This document shows positions 1 to 10,871 of a stretch of DNA of 32,127 nucleotides, in pieces. How positions within the stretch are numbered: position 1 is the stretch's first letter; every line of letters starts with the position of its first letter. The notes under the pieces were generated by a model. That model was not told where the DNA came from. It searched no databases and worked only from the letters and a program-made list of their open reading frames with translations. The translations under genes and the position numbers were made by a program. The stretch is from Planctomycetota bacterium (GTDB lineage Bacteria > Planctomycetota > Phycisphaerae > WQYP01). The stretch lies in assembly GCA_021790385.1 (NCBI GenBank), contig JAJYDW010000045.1, forward strand, positions 1 to 32,127, given 5' to 3'.

Positions 1-2169
<2,169 letters not shown>

Positions 2170-2310
2170 CAAACAACACAGCCGCTTCGTGTTGAATCGT
2201 CAAATTCCCGACTCCCGTCTAGCGGCGTAGCTGCAGTCTCATCTTCGTTGCCGCAGAAGGACGCGGAGAGATTGACGATTTCTACCACAAAGAAAGCGGC
2301 AGAGCGGTGC

Positions 2311-2338
2311 TTGTTATCCGAATGGCTGGGCGTATGCT
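2311..2338 (+). promoter_or_regulatory. Candidate ackA promoter
   Basis: TTGTTA (2311-2316) and TATGCT (2333-2338) are separated by 16 bp. Each hexamer matches the sigma-70 consensus at 4 of 6 positions. Transcription would start near 2345 and leave a leader of about 108 bases. Confidence 0.4.
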
Positions 2339-2360
2339 ATGAGCGTTTAATGTGCCTGCG

Positions 2361-2372
2361 ACAACCGGTTGT
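2361..2372. promoter_or_regulatory. 12-bp palindrome before ackA, operator candidate
   Basis: ACAACCGGTTGT is a perfect 12-bp palindrome about 15-25 bases after the predicted ackA transcription start. That is a plausible place for a repressor site. The binding protein is unknown, and it does not match the Rex consensus. Confidence 0.35.
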
Positions 2373-2452
2373 GATGATGATCGGGCCGGTTGAGTGGCCG
2401 GTCGACAAGCGGTATTCAAGAGAATTAACAAGGCAAGATGGAGTGGCTTAAT

Positions 2453-3682
2453 ATGGCAGGCGATTCTCCATGCGTGCTGGCGGTGAATGGGGGTTCATCG
2501 AGCATCAAATTCGCCCTTTTTGAGGCGGGGCCGGAACTGAAGGCCGTTTTTAGAGGCAGCGTTAACGGAATCGGGAAGGCCGCAGGGGTTCTGACGGTGA
2601 AAGGGCTGGCGGCAGGGGATAACTTTTCTCGCGATCTGGCGGCCGCTGATCACAGCATTGCGGTGAAAGAACTGATGGACTATCTGCAGGTGCGGATGAA
2701 AGGCGGCCAACTGGCCGGGGTAGGGCATCGTGTGGTGCATGGTGGACCGAAATATGCGCAGCCCCAGCGTATTACCGACAGCCTGATAAAAGAACTGGTT
2801 GAATTAAGCCCGTTTGATCCGGAACATTTGCCGGAGGAAATTGAGCTAACGCAAGCCTTTCATCATCGGTTTGTCCATTTGCCGCAAGTGGCCTGTTTTG
2901 ACACGGCCTTTCATCATGATCTGCCGCAGGTGGCCAGGCTGTTGCCGATACCGCGGCGTTATGAGGCTTTGGGTGTACGCCGATATGGCTTCCACGGCAT
3001 ATCCTACGCCTATTTAATGCGAGAACTCTCTCGCGCAGCGGGGCAGGATGCGGCGCAGGGGCGGGTGATTTTGGCGCACTTAGGCAGTGGGGTGAGCCTG
3101 GCGGCGGTACAGGGTGGAAAACCCATGGATACCAGCATGAGCTTTACGCCCACCGCTGGCGTGCCTATGGGCACGCGCTGCGGCGATCTGGATCCGGGGT
3201 TGATATGGTATTTATTTCGCACGCAGCGGATGACTGCTGGAAGTTTTAACGAAATGGTGAACTTCAAGTCCGGCTTGCTGGGTATGTCGGAAAGGAGTTC
3301 TGATATACGCGATTTACTGCAGGCCCGGGCTGCTGATGTGCGGGCGGCGGAAGCTGTGGATGTTTTTTGTTATCAGATAAAAAAGTGGATTGGTTCTTTT
3401 GCGGCGGCCTTGGGCGGGTTGGAGACGCTGGTCTTTGCAGGGGGCATTGGAGAACATTCGCCGGAAATTCGAACCCAGATTTGTGCGGGTCTGGAATTTC
3501 TGGGTATTCGGCTGGAGCCGGTAAGCAATCAGAATGGGGCCGCAGTTATTTCCGTTTCTGGCAGCCCGGTTTGTGTGCGGGTGATGGCCACAGATGAAGA
3601 GCGGATGATTGCGGAAATGGTTTGTACGGTGCTGGGTTTTGGTGGGGCAATTATACCAAACCCCCGGCAACCGGCCAAATAA
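2453..3682 (+). CDS. ackA: Acetate kinase
   Basis: Acetate kinase interconverts acetate plus ATP with acetyl phosphate plus ADP in the cytoplasm. The 409-residue protein is full length. It has the N-terminal ASKHA phosphate-binding motif NGGSSSIKF (residues 12-20), GHRVVHGG, the YGFHGISY segment, AHLGSGVS, the substrate-loop motif MGTRCGDLDPGL, and FAGGIGEHSPEIR near the C-terminus. The frame also allows ATG 2438. I prefer ATG 2453 because GGAG lies nine bases before it and the family motif then falls at the usual distance. No phosphotransacetylase gene is adjacent, which is unusual. The next gene, acs, offers another acetate to acetyl-CoA route. Confidence 0.97.
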   Translation: MAGDSPCVLAVNGGSSSIKFALFEAGPELKAVFRGSVNGIGKAAGVLTVKGLAAGDNFSRDLAAADHSIAVKELMDYLQVRMKGGQLAGVGHRVVHGGPKYAQPQRITDSLIKELVELSPFDPEHLPEEIELTQAFHHRFVHLPQVACFDTAFHHDLPQVARLLPIPRRYEALGVRRYGFHGISYAYLMRELSRAAGQDAAQGRVILAHLGSGVSLAAVQGGKPMDTSMSFTPTAGVPMGTRCGDLDPGLIWYLFRTQRMTAGSFNEMVNFKSGLLGMSERSSDIRDLLQARAADVRAAEAVDVFCYQIKKWIGSFAAALGGLETLVFAGGIGEHSPEIRTQICAGLEFLGIRLEPVSNQNGAAVISVSGSPVCVRVMATDEERMIAEMVCTVLGFGGAIIPNPRQPAK

Positions 3683-3899
3683 ATTACCGGCTGTACTCGG
3701 CATGAATTGCAGTAATACAGGCGAACGCAGAGTCCTGCCCATTAACTTTGGATGCCTGTAGGTCAGGGGTCAAGGGTGTGATCACGGTATTTTTTGCGAT
3801 CTTTTTGGTCCTTGGTATACTGATTTTTTGCAGGCGGTGTGATGCGACTCCAGAAGGTGGAGTCGCGGCCGGATGTTGAGTTTTTTTTAGGAGGCCATT
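3683..3899 (+). promoter_or_regulatory. acs promoter and leader with hairpin
   Basis: TTGCGA (3794-3799) and TATACT (3816-3821) are 16 bp apart, and TG one base before the -10 gives an extended -10. This is the best-looking promoter in the window. Transcription would start near 3828. The leader contains a 9-bp perfect stem (3844-3852 with 3858-3866, loop GAAGG), then a run of eight T (3881-3888). The Shine-Dalgarno AGGAGG is at 3889-3894. The T-run is 14 bases beyond the hairpin, so this is not a classical terminator; an mRNA-stabilising or attenuating role is possible. Confidence 0.55.
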
Positions 3900-5861
3900 A
3901 TGGCGGTTCAAGCGGGTATCGAGTCTGCACTGCAGGAAAAACGTTCTTTTTTACCGCCACCGGAATTTGTGCAGCAGGCGAATTTGAAGGAGCCCGCAGA
4001 ATACGGCCGCCTCTACCGTCAATCCATCGATCATCCAGAGACGTTTTGGGCCGACATGGCCGGCAAGCTGGACTGGTTTAAGCCGTGGACGCAGGTCTTG
4101 GATTGGTCCCATGCGCCATTTGCAAAGTGGTTTGTCGGCGGCAAGCTCAATATTGCGCACAATTGTTTGGACCGGCATATTGCTGCGGGCCATGGTGAAA
4201 AGCCAGCTTTGTTGTGGGAGGGGGAACCAGGGGATTCGCGTAGAATTACGTATACGGAACTGCACCGCGAGGTATGCCGGTTTGCCAATGTATTAAAGGG
4301 CCAGGGGGTTAAGGCCGGTGATCGTGTGGCGATTTACATGCCCATGATTCCGGAAGCGGCCATCGCCATGCTGGCTTGCGCCCGTATTGGTGCGGTGCAT
4401 ACGGTGGTGTTTGGCGGGTTTGCGGGCGAATCGTTGGCCGACCGCATCAATGATGCTAAAGCCTTGGTTGTGATTACAGCCGATGGCGGTTGGCGGCGCG
4501 GCAAGATTGTTGAACTGAAGAAAAATGTGGATGTGGCCCTGGTCAAAACGCCGACCATTCAAAAATGTATTGTGGTCAAACGCACCGGCCAGGACATTGT
4601 CATGACGCCGGGGCGTGATGTGTGGTATCACGATTTAATGGCGGCCCCGGGACTTTCCAGCGAATGTGCGGCTGTGCCACTGGATAGCGAACATCTGCTG
4701 TTTATTTTGTACACCAGCGGCACCACGGGTAAACCCAAAGGGGTGGTGCACACCACTGCGGGCTTTCTGCTGGGGGCCTACCTGACGTGTCATTATATTT
4801 TTGATCTGAAAGAAAACGATGTGTATTGGTGCACCGCGGATATTGGGTGGGTAACGGGTCACAGTTACATGGTGTATGGACCGCTGGCCTGCGGCGCTAC
4901 GGTGGTGATGTACGAAGGTGCCCCCAATCACCCGGATATGGACCGTTTCTGGGCGATCATTGAAAAATACCGTGTCAGCGTGTTTTACACCGCGCCCACG
5001 GCCATCCGGGCGTTTATCAAGTGGGGTGATGAATATCCGCGACGGCATGACATGAGCAGCCTGCGTCTGCTGGGTTCGGTAGGAGAACCTATTAACCCCG
5101 AAGCGTGGATGTGGTATCACCAGGTGATTGGAGAGGGAAGATGTCCCATTGTGGATACGTGGTGGCAGACGGAAACCGGTTCCATCATGTGTTCGCCGAT
5201 GCCTGGCATTACCGCGACCAAACCCGGCAGTTGTGCAATTCCGTTTTTTGGTGTGGATTTAGCTGTGGTGGATCGGCAGGGTCAGCCGGTTCCTGCTAAC
5301 ACCGGAGGCTATCTGGTGATTCGCCAGCCGTGGCCCAGCATGTTGCGGACGGTCTACGGGGATGATGAACGTTTTAAGAAGCAGTATTGGAGCGACATAC
5401 CGGGATTTTATTTTACCGGGGATGGTGCCCGCCGCGATGAAGACGGTTATTTCTGGTGCATGGGGCGCGTAGATGATGTGGTGAATGTGGCAGGGCACCG
5501 CCTGGGTACAATGGAAGTGGAAAGCGCTTTGGTAGCCCATGAAAAAGTGGCCGAAGCTGCGGTGGTGGGCCGGCCGGATGACTTGAAGGGGCAGGCCTTG
5601 GCGGCTTTTGTAACGCTCAAATCAGGTCAGCAGCCCAGTGAAAACCTGAAAAAGGAATTGCAAGGGTGGGTGGCCAGGGAAATTGGATCAATTGCCCGTC
5701 CGGATGAAATACGTTTTACCGAAGCCCTGCCGAAAACCCGTTCCGGCAAGATCATGCGGCGGCTGCTGCGTGATATCGCCGCCGGCCGAGAAGCCATTGG
5801 CGATACCAGCACGCTGGAAGATTACGCCGTACTGGCCAAGCTGCGTGAAGACCAGGAATAG
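3900..5861 (+). CDS. acs: Acetyl-CoA synthetase, AMP-forming
   Basis: Acs converts acetate, ATP and CoA to acetyl-CoA via acetyl-AMP in the cytoplasm, favouring scavenging of low acetate. The 653-residue protein matches the usual length. Visible motifs are the P-loop [11 protein letters not shown] (about residue 270), WWQTETGS (about 420), and [23 protein letters not shown] with the adenylation hinge. [14 protein letters not shown] carries K617, equivalent to the lysine that is reversibly acetylated in other Acs proteins. ATG 3900 follows AGGAGG with five-base spacing. The gene has its own strong promoter and lies downstream of ackA on the same strand. No acetyltransferase or deacetylase gene lies next to it. 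Confidence 0.98.
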   Translation: MAVQAGIESALQEKRSFLPPPEFVQQANLKEPAEYGRLYRQSIDHPETFWADMAGKLDWFKPWTQVLDWSHAPFAKWFVGGKLNIAHNCLDRHIAAGHGEKPALLWEGEPGDSRRITYTELHREVCRFANVLKGQGVKAGDRVAIYMPMIPEAAIAMLACARIGAVHTVVFGGFAGESLADRINDAKALVVITADGGWRRGKIVELKKNVDVALVKTPTIQKCIVVKRTGQDIVMTPGRDVWYHDLMAAPGLSSECAAVPLDSEHLLFILYTSGTTGKPKGVVHTTAGFLLGAYLTCHYIFDLKENDVYWCTADIGWVTGHSYMVYGPLACGATVVMYEGAPNHPDMDRFWAIIEKYRVSVFYTAPTAIRAFIKWGDEYPRRHDMSSLRLLGSVGEPINPEAWMWYHQVIGEGRCPIVDTWWQTETGSIMCSPMPGITATKPGSCAIPFFGVDLAVVDRQGQPVPANTGGYLVIRQPWPSMLRTVYGDDERFKKQYWSDIPGFYFTGDGARRDEDGYFWCMGRVDDVVNVAGHRLGTMEVESALVAHEKVAEAAVVGRPDDLKGQALAAFVTLKSGQQPSENLKKELQGWVAREIGSIARPDEIRFTEALPKTRSGKIMRRLLRDIAAGREAIGDTSTLEDYAVLAKLREDQE

Positions 5862-5862
5862 T

Positions 5863-5892
5863 TTGCATGGACTATATAGAGTATGGTAAAGT
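5863..5892 (+). promoter_or_regulatory. Weak candidate smc promoter
   Basis: TTGCAT (5863-5868) and TAAAGT (5887-5892) are 18 bp apart in the 121-base gap between acs and smc. The match to consensus is moderate. Read-through from acs is equally possible. Confidence 0.25.
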
Positions 5893-5982
5893 ATGCGTGA
5901 ACGCTATGGATGGTGATCCATTCCGTCTTGGCATGCGGATTTTTCCGGGTGCGGGTACGGGCGATTGCACGGAGGTTTGTCG

Positions 5983-8900
5983 ATGAAGTTAGCTACTCTG
6001 GAACTTGCTGGTTTCAAATCTTTTGCGGACACCACCGAGTTTAAGTTCGACGATGGTATTACGGGCATTGTCGGGCCGAATGGCTCGGGAAAGTCCAATG
6101 TAGTCGATGCGGTGAAGTGGGTGCTGGGTGAAATGTCGGCTAAGTCGCTGCGCGGCGATGCGATGCTGGATGTTATTTTCTGTGGTTCGGGCAGTCGCAA
6201 ACCGACCGGCATGGCTGAAGTTTCTCTTACTTTCACCAATGAAGACGGCCGGCTGCCGGTTCAGGCTCCGCAGGTCAAAATAACCCGGCGGCTATACCGC
6301 GATGGTACGTCGGAATATCTGGTGAATAATGAGATGTCGCGGCTCAAGGATATACGGGAGATGTTTTTAGATACCGGGGTGGGGGTGGAAGCGTATTCAA
6401 TTATTGAGCAGGGGCAAATTTACGCCCTGCTGGATGCCAACAGTGTGGATCGGCGGGAAGTTTTTGAGGAAGCCGCGGGCATTTCCCGCTTTAAGGTGCG
6501 TAAGAAAGAAACGCTGCGCAAGCTGGAACGGACCGATCAAAATCTGGCCCAGGTGCAACTGGTGCTGGATGAAGTACAACGCCAACTGCGCAGTGTAAAG
6601 GTGCAGGCGGGTCGGGCCAGAAATTATCAGGAGTATTTCGCCCGGCTCAATGAACTGCGCAAGGCCCATTCTCTGCAGGAATATGATCAATTGCATCGCC
6701 GGCTCACGGACTTTCGCCGTCAGCGGGAAGAACTCGTTGATAACCTGGCGGGGCTGGCCCGCCAATGCGATCAGATGCGCAGTCAGCGGCAGGATTTGCA
6801 GATTGAAATGGATGCTTTGACCGAAGCGGCCAGGAAAGCCGAGCGCGAACTGATGGTGCTGGAAAATCAGCGGCAAAGCGCTGTGCAGCAGGGGCAATTT
6901 GCTCAGCAGCAGATTACGCAGCTTTCCGAGCAACTGGATTTGTACCGACGCAGGCTGGTGGAGCTTGAGCAGCGCAAAACTGAGCTTGGCGGGCAAGTGG
7001 AAAAGCACCGGGAGGCTTTGGCGGAAATTGACTCCCATGTGAAAGCGCATGAACAGGCCGTGCTGGAGGCTGTAGCCCGGCAGGCCAAGGCCGCCGGAGA
7101 TGCCGCATCATTGCATCGCGCCATTGATGAAGCCAAAAGTGCGGCGATGGATATGATGCGGGTTGCGGCCCGGATGAACAGCGAATGCAGTGCGGCTGGA
7201 GCACGGAAAGAAAATCTGGATAAGCAGGTGGATCGGCTGCAGGCGGCGCGCAGCCAGATGGACCAGCAGATTGCCGCGATGGAGCAGCAACTCGCGGGTT
7301 TTCAGGCCGAAAGACAGGATATGGGTTCGCAAGCAGAGGATTTGCGCGGCCAGGGTGAAGCCCTGCGGTCCACCATTGCGGCCAACAGCCGCAAACATGC
7401 GGCGGTTCTGGAAGAGTTGTCGAAGCAGCGGGAAATACGTGGTGGGCTGAAAAGTCGCCAATCGGTGTTGATGGACCTGCAGGCTCGACGAGAGGGCGTG
7501 GCCAAACCCGTGCAGGATGTGCTTAAGGCGCGTGATGCGGGAACGGGGTTTGTCGGCGTCAAGGGAATCGCCGGGGAATATATCAGCACCAGTATGGAAC
7601 ACGCGGCTATTGTGGAAGCGGTGTTGGGCGATATGCAAAATGCCCTGGTGCTGGAAAATACCGCGGCGTTGCTGGCGGCGCAGCAGCAGTTTCAATCGCT
7701 GCCGGGCCGGGTTACCGCGCTGGCATTGGATAACATTTCACCGTACGTGGAAGATTTTTCTCCATCCACGCTGGGTGCGGGTGTGATACGTGTTTCGGAT
7801 CTGGTGACTTACGATCCGGCGATGGCCCCGCTGGTCCTGCATGTGCTGGGTGGCACGCTGGTGGTTGACTACCTGGAGCAGGCGTTGACGCTGCTGCGGC
7901 AGGGGCCGCGCGGGCTGCGGTATGTAACCCGGTCGGCGGAAGTTGTCAACCCGGACGGGACGGTACAACTGGGAGATATGTCCCGGCGAGCCGGCACCAT
8001 CAGCCGGCGCAGTGAACTGGCCCGGCTGGAACAGGATATGGTTGCGGTGGAATCGCGGATATCGGAACTGTCTGCGGAAGCGGCCCAGTGCGATCAGCAA
8101 ACCCGTCAACTCAATGAAAATCAGCAGCAGATTCGTGACCGGTTGTTTACCGTGGAAAGCCGGTTGGCACAGGTGCAGGCACGTAGTCAGCAGGCGGAAC
8201 AGCAGGTTCAGAAGTTGCGCGGTGACCTGCCTATGCTGACCGGTGAATTGGAAGGTCTGTCGCATGAAATCAGCGAGTGCGTGCAGCGGCAGGAGACCTA
8301 TCGCGTGCAAGCCGCTGAAAAAGAAGCCGCTTCGCAGCAGGCTGAAATCGCCGTGCGCGACATGCAGCAACAACTTATTTTACGTCAGCATGAATCGGCG
8401 GAACTTGGTGAAAATGTTACGAAGCTGCGAGTGGCCATGGGGCAGTCCCAGGAACAGCGCACTGCGCGGGCCCGGGAGTTGACCGCGGCGGAAACGGCTG
8501 TTCGGCACTCCGATGCCGAGCTTTCGCAGGTGAACCGGGAGATTGCCCAGGTGGAATCTCGTGTGGCAGCGGCGAAAAAGAGCGCGGATGAATGTGCGCG
8601 GCAGGTGGAAGAACTGGAACTTCGCCGGGGTGCTGCAGCCAAGCTGGTGGAAGAGCAGACCGGGCATCTGGCCGGGCTGCGCGATCAATTCCAAAAAGCC
8701 GCGGTAGAACTTGGCGGATTAGAATCGCAGCACGACCAGGCGCAACAGCGGGAACACTCTCTTTCGCTGTCGGAAAATGAAGTGAGCGTTCGTCTGGAAA
8801 CATTGGTGGAACGTACGGCAGAAGAATTGCAGTTAAATCTGGTCGAAGCCCACGCCACCTACCAGGCTGTGGAGATGGACTGGGATGCGGTGGCTGCGGA

Positions 8901-9582
8901 AATTAACGATCTCAAGGGACGCATGGCTCGACTGGGCAACGTGAATATTGATGCGATTGACGAGCAGGATAAACTGGAGGAACGCCAGAAATTTCTGTCC
9001 GGCCAAATTGCGGATATTCAGGATGCCAAACGGCAGTTGGAAGAATTAATCACGCGGATCAATGAAGATTCCCGCCAGAAGTTCATCGATACCTTTGAAA
9101 AGGTGCGTGTGGAATTTCAGGAAATGTTCCGCCGGCTTTTTGGTGGGGGGCGTGCAGATATTGTGCTGGAAAATCCGGAGGATGTGCTGGAATCCGGCAT
9201 TGACATTCTGGCCAAACCTCCGGGGAAGGAACAGCAATCCATCAGTTTGCTTTCCGGCGGGGAGAAAACCCTGGCGGCGGTGGCGGTGATTATGGCGATT
9301 TTCAAAAGTAAGCCGTCACCATTTTGCATTTTAGACGAAGTGGATGCGGCCCTGGATGAGGCCAACACCGGTCGTTTTGCTGCGATTGTCAGCGAGTTTA
9401 TGACCACCAGCCAATTTATTGTCATCACCCACAACAAGGCGATGATGAATATCGCCAGCCTGCTGTACGGTGTAACGATGCAGGAACAGGGGGTGAGCAA
9501 ACGGGTGGCGGTGCGCTTTGATGGCAAAGGTTTGCGGGAAGCGCCGGAACCTGCCCCCGCGGTTGCGTCCGAAGCGGCCTAG
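5983..9582 (+). CDS. smc: Chromosome partition protein SMC
   Basis: SMC is the ATPase of the bacterial condensin complex, working with ScpA and ScpB to compact and separate chromosomes. The 1199-residue protein has the full layout. The N-terminal head has Walker A GPNGSGKS (31-38). Long coiled coils rich in Gln, Glu, Arg and Ala flank a hinge at about 522-690. The C-terminal head has signature LSGGEK (1090-1095) and Walker B FCILDEVD, with D1118 and E1119. An upstream in-frame TTG at 5965 exists, but ATG 5983 has GGAGG seven bases before it and starts with the typical MKLATLELAGFKSF. A short Ala/Pro-rich tail ends the protein. No scpA or scpB is nearby. The glycosylase gene follows after 34 bases. 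Confidence 0.97.
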   Translation: MKLATLELAGFKSFADTTEFKFDDGITGIVGPNGSGKSNVVDAVKWVLGEMSAKSLRGDAMLDVIFCGSGSRKPTGMAEVSLTFTNEDGRLPVQAPQVKITRRLYRDGTSEYLVNNEMSRLKDIREMFLDTGVGVEAYSIIEQGQIYALLDANSVDRREVFEEAAGISRFKVRKKETLRKLERTDQNLAQVQLVLDEVQRQLRSVKVQAGRARNYQEYFARLNELRKAHSLQEYDQLHRRLTDFRRQREELVDNLAGLARQCDQMRSQRQDLQIEMDALTEAARKAERELMVLENQRQSAVQQGQFAQQQITQLSEQLDLYRRRLVELEQRKTELGGQVEKHREALAEIDSHVKAHEQAVLEAVARQAKAAGDAASLHRAIDEAKSAAMDMMRVAARMNSECSAAGARKENLDKQVDRLQAARSQMDQQIAAMEQQLAGFQAERQDMGSQAEDLRGQGEALRSTIAANSRKHAAVLEELSKQREIRGGLKSRQSVLMDLQARREGVAKPVQDVLKARDAGTGFVGVKGIAGEYISTSMEHAAIVEAVLGDMQNALVLENTAALLAAQQQFQSLPGRVTALALDNISPYVEDFSPSTLGAGVIRVSDLVTYDPAMAPLVLHVLGGTLVVDYLEQALTLLRQGPRGLRYVTRSAEVVNPDGTVQLGDMSRRAGTISRRSELARLEQDMVAVESRISELSAEAAQCDQQTRQLNENQQQIRDRLFTVESRLAQVQARSQQAEQQVQKLRGDLPMLTGELEGLSHEISECVQRQETYRVQAAEKEAASQQAEIAVRDMQQQLILRQHESAELGENVTKLRVAMGQSQEQRTARARELTAAETAVRHSDAELSQVNREIAQVESRVAAAKKSADECARQVEELELRRGAAAKLVEEQTGHLAGLRDQFQKAAVELGGLESQHDQAQQREHSLSLSENEVSVRLETLVERTAEELQLNLVEAHATYQAVEMDWDAVAAEINDLKGRMARLGNVNIDAIDEQDKLEERQKFLSGQIADIQDAKRQLEELITRINEDSRQKFIDTFEKVRVEFQEMFRRLFGGGRADIVLENPEDVLESGIDILAKPPGKEQQSISLLSGGEKTLAAVAVIMAIFKSKPSPFCILDEVDAALDEANTGRFAAIVSEFMTTSQFIVITHNKAMMNIASLLYGVTMQEQGVSKRVAVRFDGKGLREAPEPAPAVASEAA

Positions 9583-9616
9583 GTACAAAGCAGTGTTGAC
9601 GCTAGGGTGGTCGGAG

Positions 9617-10183
9617 ATGGTGGCACGGCAAGTTGTACCGAGAAACCTGCGGAAATTAAACCGCCGATTTTTTAACCGCGGTGCAGAACTGGTTGCACCC
9701 GATTTGGTGGGGGCTGTTCTGGTTCGCTTGGTGGCGGGGGTGCTGCGTCAGGCCCGGATTATCGAGACCGAGGCATACGTAGGTGCCCACGATTTAGCCT
9801 GTCACGCATCCAAAGGGCGAACCGCCCGTACACAGGTCATGTTCGGTCCGCCGGGATATGCCTACGTTTATTTCATTTATGGCATGTATTATATGCTCAA
9901 TATCGTGACTGCCCCGGCGGGCAATCCCCAGGCGGTGCTGCTGCGTGCGGCGCTGCCGCTGGATGGATGGGATGCGGACTTGGGCGGGCCAGGTAAGCTG
10001 GCCCGGGCGTTTGGTGTTACCTTGATGGATCGCGGCCTGGATGTTACGGGTGGTGATTTATACGTTCTTAAGAATTTTCGCCATCATCCGCGCATCAGGA
10101 TCACGCCACGTATTGGTGTGGATTACGCCGGCCAATGGCGACTGGCACCGCTGCGATTTATCGAGCAGGTCGGTTCGCCGTGA
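9617..10183 (+). CDS. 3-methyladenine DNA glycosylase (AAG/MPG family)
   Basis: The enzyme removes alkylated and deaminated purines from DNA, starting base excision repair. The 188-residue product has the AAG-family core: ARIIETEAYVG, with E52 at the catalytic glutamate position and Y54; H63 in the following loop; MFGPPGYAYVYFIYGMYYMLNIVT; and VLLRAALPL with GGPGKLARAFG. These match the human enzyme's active-site residues by position. The frame extends up to 9518, inside smc. ATG 9617, with AGGGTGG upstream, starts 34 bases after the smc stop and gives the family's usual length. It probably shares the smc transcript. It converges on the DUF2203 gene, whose stop is 26 bases away. Confidence 0.93.
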   Translation: MVARQVVPRNLRKLNRRFFNRGAELVAPDLVGAVLVRLVAGVLRQARIIETEAYVGAHDLACHASKGRTARTQVMFGPPGYAYVYFIYGMYYMLNIVTAPAGNPQAVLLRAALPLDGWDADLGGPGKLARAFGVTLMDRGLDVTGGDLYVLKNFRHHPRIRITPRIGVDYAGQWRLAPLRFIEQVGSP

Positions 10184-10186
10184 GCA

Positions 10187-10214
10187 GGCTGAGGGTATGC
10201 CGGTAAAATCAGCC
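10187..10214. terminator. Possible bidirectional hairpin between convergent genes
   Basis: GGCTGA (10187-10192) and TCAGCC (10209-10214) form a 6-bp stem around 16 bases in the gap between the two converging stops. It includes the last codon of the DUF2203 gene. There is no T-run, so termination is only a guess. Confidence 0.2.
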
Positions 10215-10676
10215 CACGGTTTCCGGGGATCGGTTTAATTCGTTGATGGAGCGGCGGCCGGCAAAGCCGGTATCAACTTCGTGCCAGGAGTTTAAATTTG
10301 TTTCACCCACCTGCCAGCAGAGGAGTATTTCTCTGCCCTCGAAAATCGCGGGAAAATCCAGCAGGCCGCGGGCGGGGTCTTTAAGTTCCACCCCGATCGT
10401 GGAAAGTTCCGCAATCAGCCGGACCATATCCCGGGAAAGGGCTTCAAATTTGCGGCCCAGCTCCACTTCGTCGAGTTCCGCCTTCTTTTCGGTCAGGTTG
10501 GTGCCGGCCCACTGAATCAATTCACGGCGTTGCATTTCAACGGCCTGAATATCGCGGGCGATGCGCCGCACCAGTGGCAACGCCCGCATGGCCTGGGCTA
10601 TTGTGAAGTACTTGCGATCAGCCCGTGGGGTGGATCGCGAATCGACTGCAGCATCAGCACCGTTTAAATTTTTCAT
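10209..10676 (-). CDS. DUF2203 family protein
   Basis: This is a 155-residue protein of unknown function. It begins with about 20 polar residues. The DUF2203 domain then runs from KYFTIAQAMRALPLVRRI (about 22-39) through a helical heptad region (40-95). It continues with GVELKDPARGLLDFPA, EGREILLCWQVGE and WHEVDTGFAGRRSI. The C-terminal pattern with W, H, E and D is highly conserved in the family, which suggests a binding site, but no activity has been assigned as far as I know. The protein has no signal peptide and should be cytoplasmic. The start is tentative: GAAGG directly abuts ATG 10676, and a GGA nine bases upstream could serve instead. An unusual leader precedes the gene. Confidence 0.85.
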   Translation of the reverse strand: MKNLNGADAAVDSRSTPRADRKYFTIAQAMRALPLVRRIARDIQAVEMQRRELIQWAGTNLTEKKAELDEVELGRKFEALSRDMVRLIAELSTIGVELKDPARGLLDFPAIFEGREILLCWQVGETNLNSWHEVDTGFAGRRSINELNRSPETVG

Positions 10677-10691
10677 CCTTCTGTTCCGATT

Positions 10692-10781
10692 TCAAATATT
10701 AACCGGCCGGTTCATTACGCCACAACCATGCTGGTCCGCGGCACGAATACGGACCTGCGCCATTTCTGCCATCGGCATCAT
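10692..10781 (-). CDS. Possible 29-residue leader peptide before DUF2203 gene
   Basis: On the minus strand an open frame starts with ATG ATG at 10781/10778 and ends with TGA at 10692-10694, 15 bases before the DUF2203 start. It encodes a peptide beginning MMPMAEMAQVRIRAADQHG. Its frame runs through the second GGTCCG/CGGACC hairpin. There is no strong ribosome-binding site. It may be chance; it is listed because its position between promoter and gene is that of a regulatory leader peptide. Confidence 0.2.
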   Translation of the reverse strand: MMPMAEMAQVRIRAADQHGCGVMNRPVNI

Positions 10782-10825
10782 CGGTCCGAAAACTTAAAAC
10801 ATTGCGGACCAACCGTGGCATTATA
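10701..10825 (-). promoter_or_regulatory. DUF2203 leader: TATAAT box, twin dyads, palindrome
   Basis: Read on the minus strand, a perfect TATAAT lies at 10825-10820 with no clear -35. Then come two inverted repeats made of the same six bases. One pairs 10805-10810 with 10783-10788 (16-base loop), the other 10750-10755 with 10733-10738 (11-base loop). Both have the form GGTCCG...CGGACC. A perfect 12-bp palindrome AACCGGCCGGTT sits at 10701-10712, 25 bases before the start codon. The identical arms permit alternative pairings, as in attenuators, or could be four half-sites for a DNA-binding protein. Confidence 0.45.
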
Positions 10826-10871
10826 GCTGGCCATCGGGTGGTTGGGCTTCGTGCATATATGGGGAAGACTT

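Larger units (their letters stand above)
2174..2437. other. Intergenic region between IS and ackA
   Basis: No gene is seen. It begins with the 6-bp hairpin at 2174-2194. An inverted repeat AATCGTCAA (2195-2203) / TTGACGATT (2272-2280) brackets 68 bases that include CCCGACTCCCG, shared with the left flank. The right part carries the candidate ackA promoter and a palindrome. Confidence 0.5.

Noticed and set aside
2248-2451. 67-codon frame before ackA
   Set aside because: It covers the predicted promoter and palindrome and has no domain or ribosome-binding site.
3844-3888. Intrinsic terminator in the acs leader
   Set aside because: The T-run begins 14 bases beyond the stem and overlaps the Shine-Dalgarno region, and a promoter lies just upstream.
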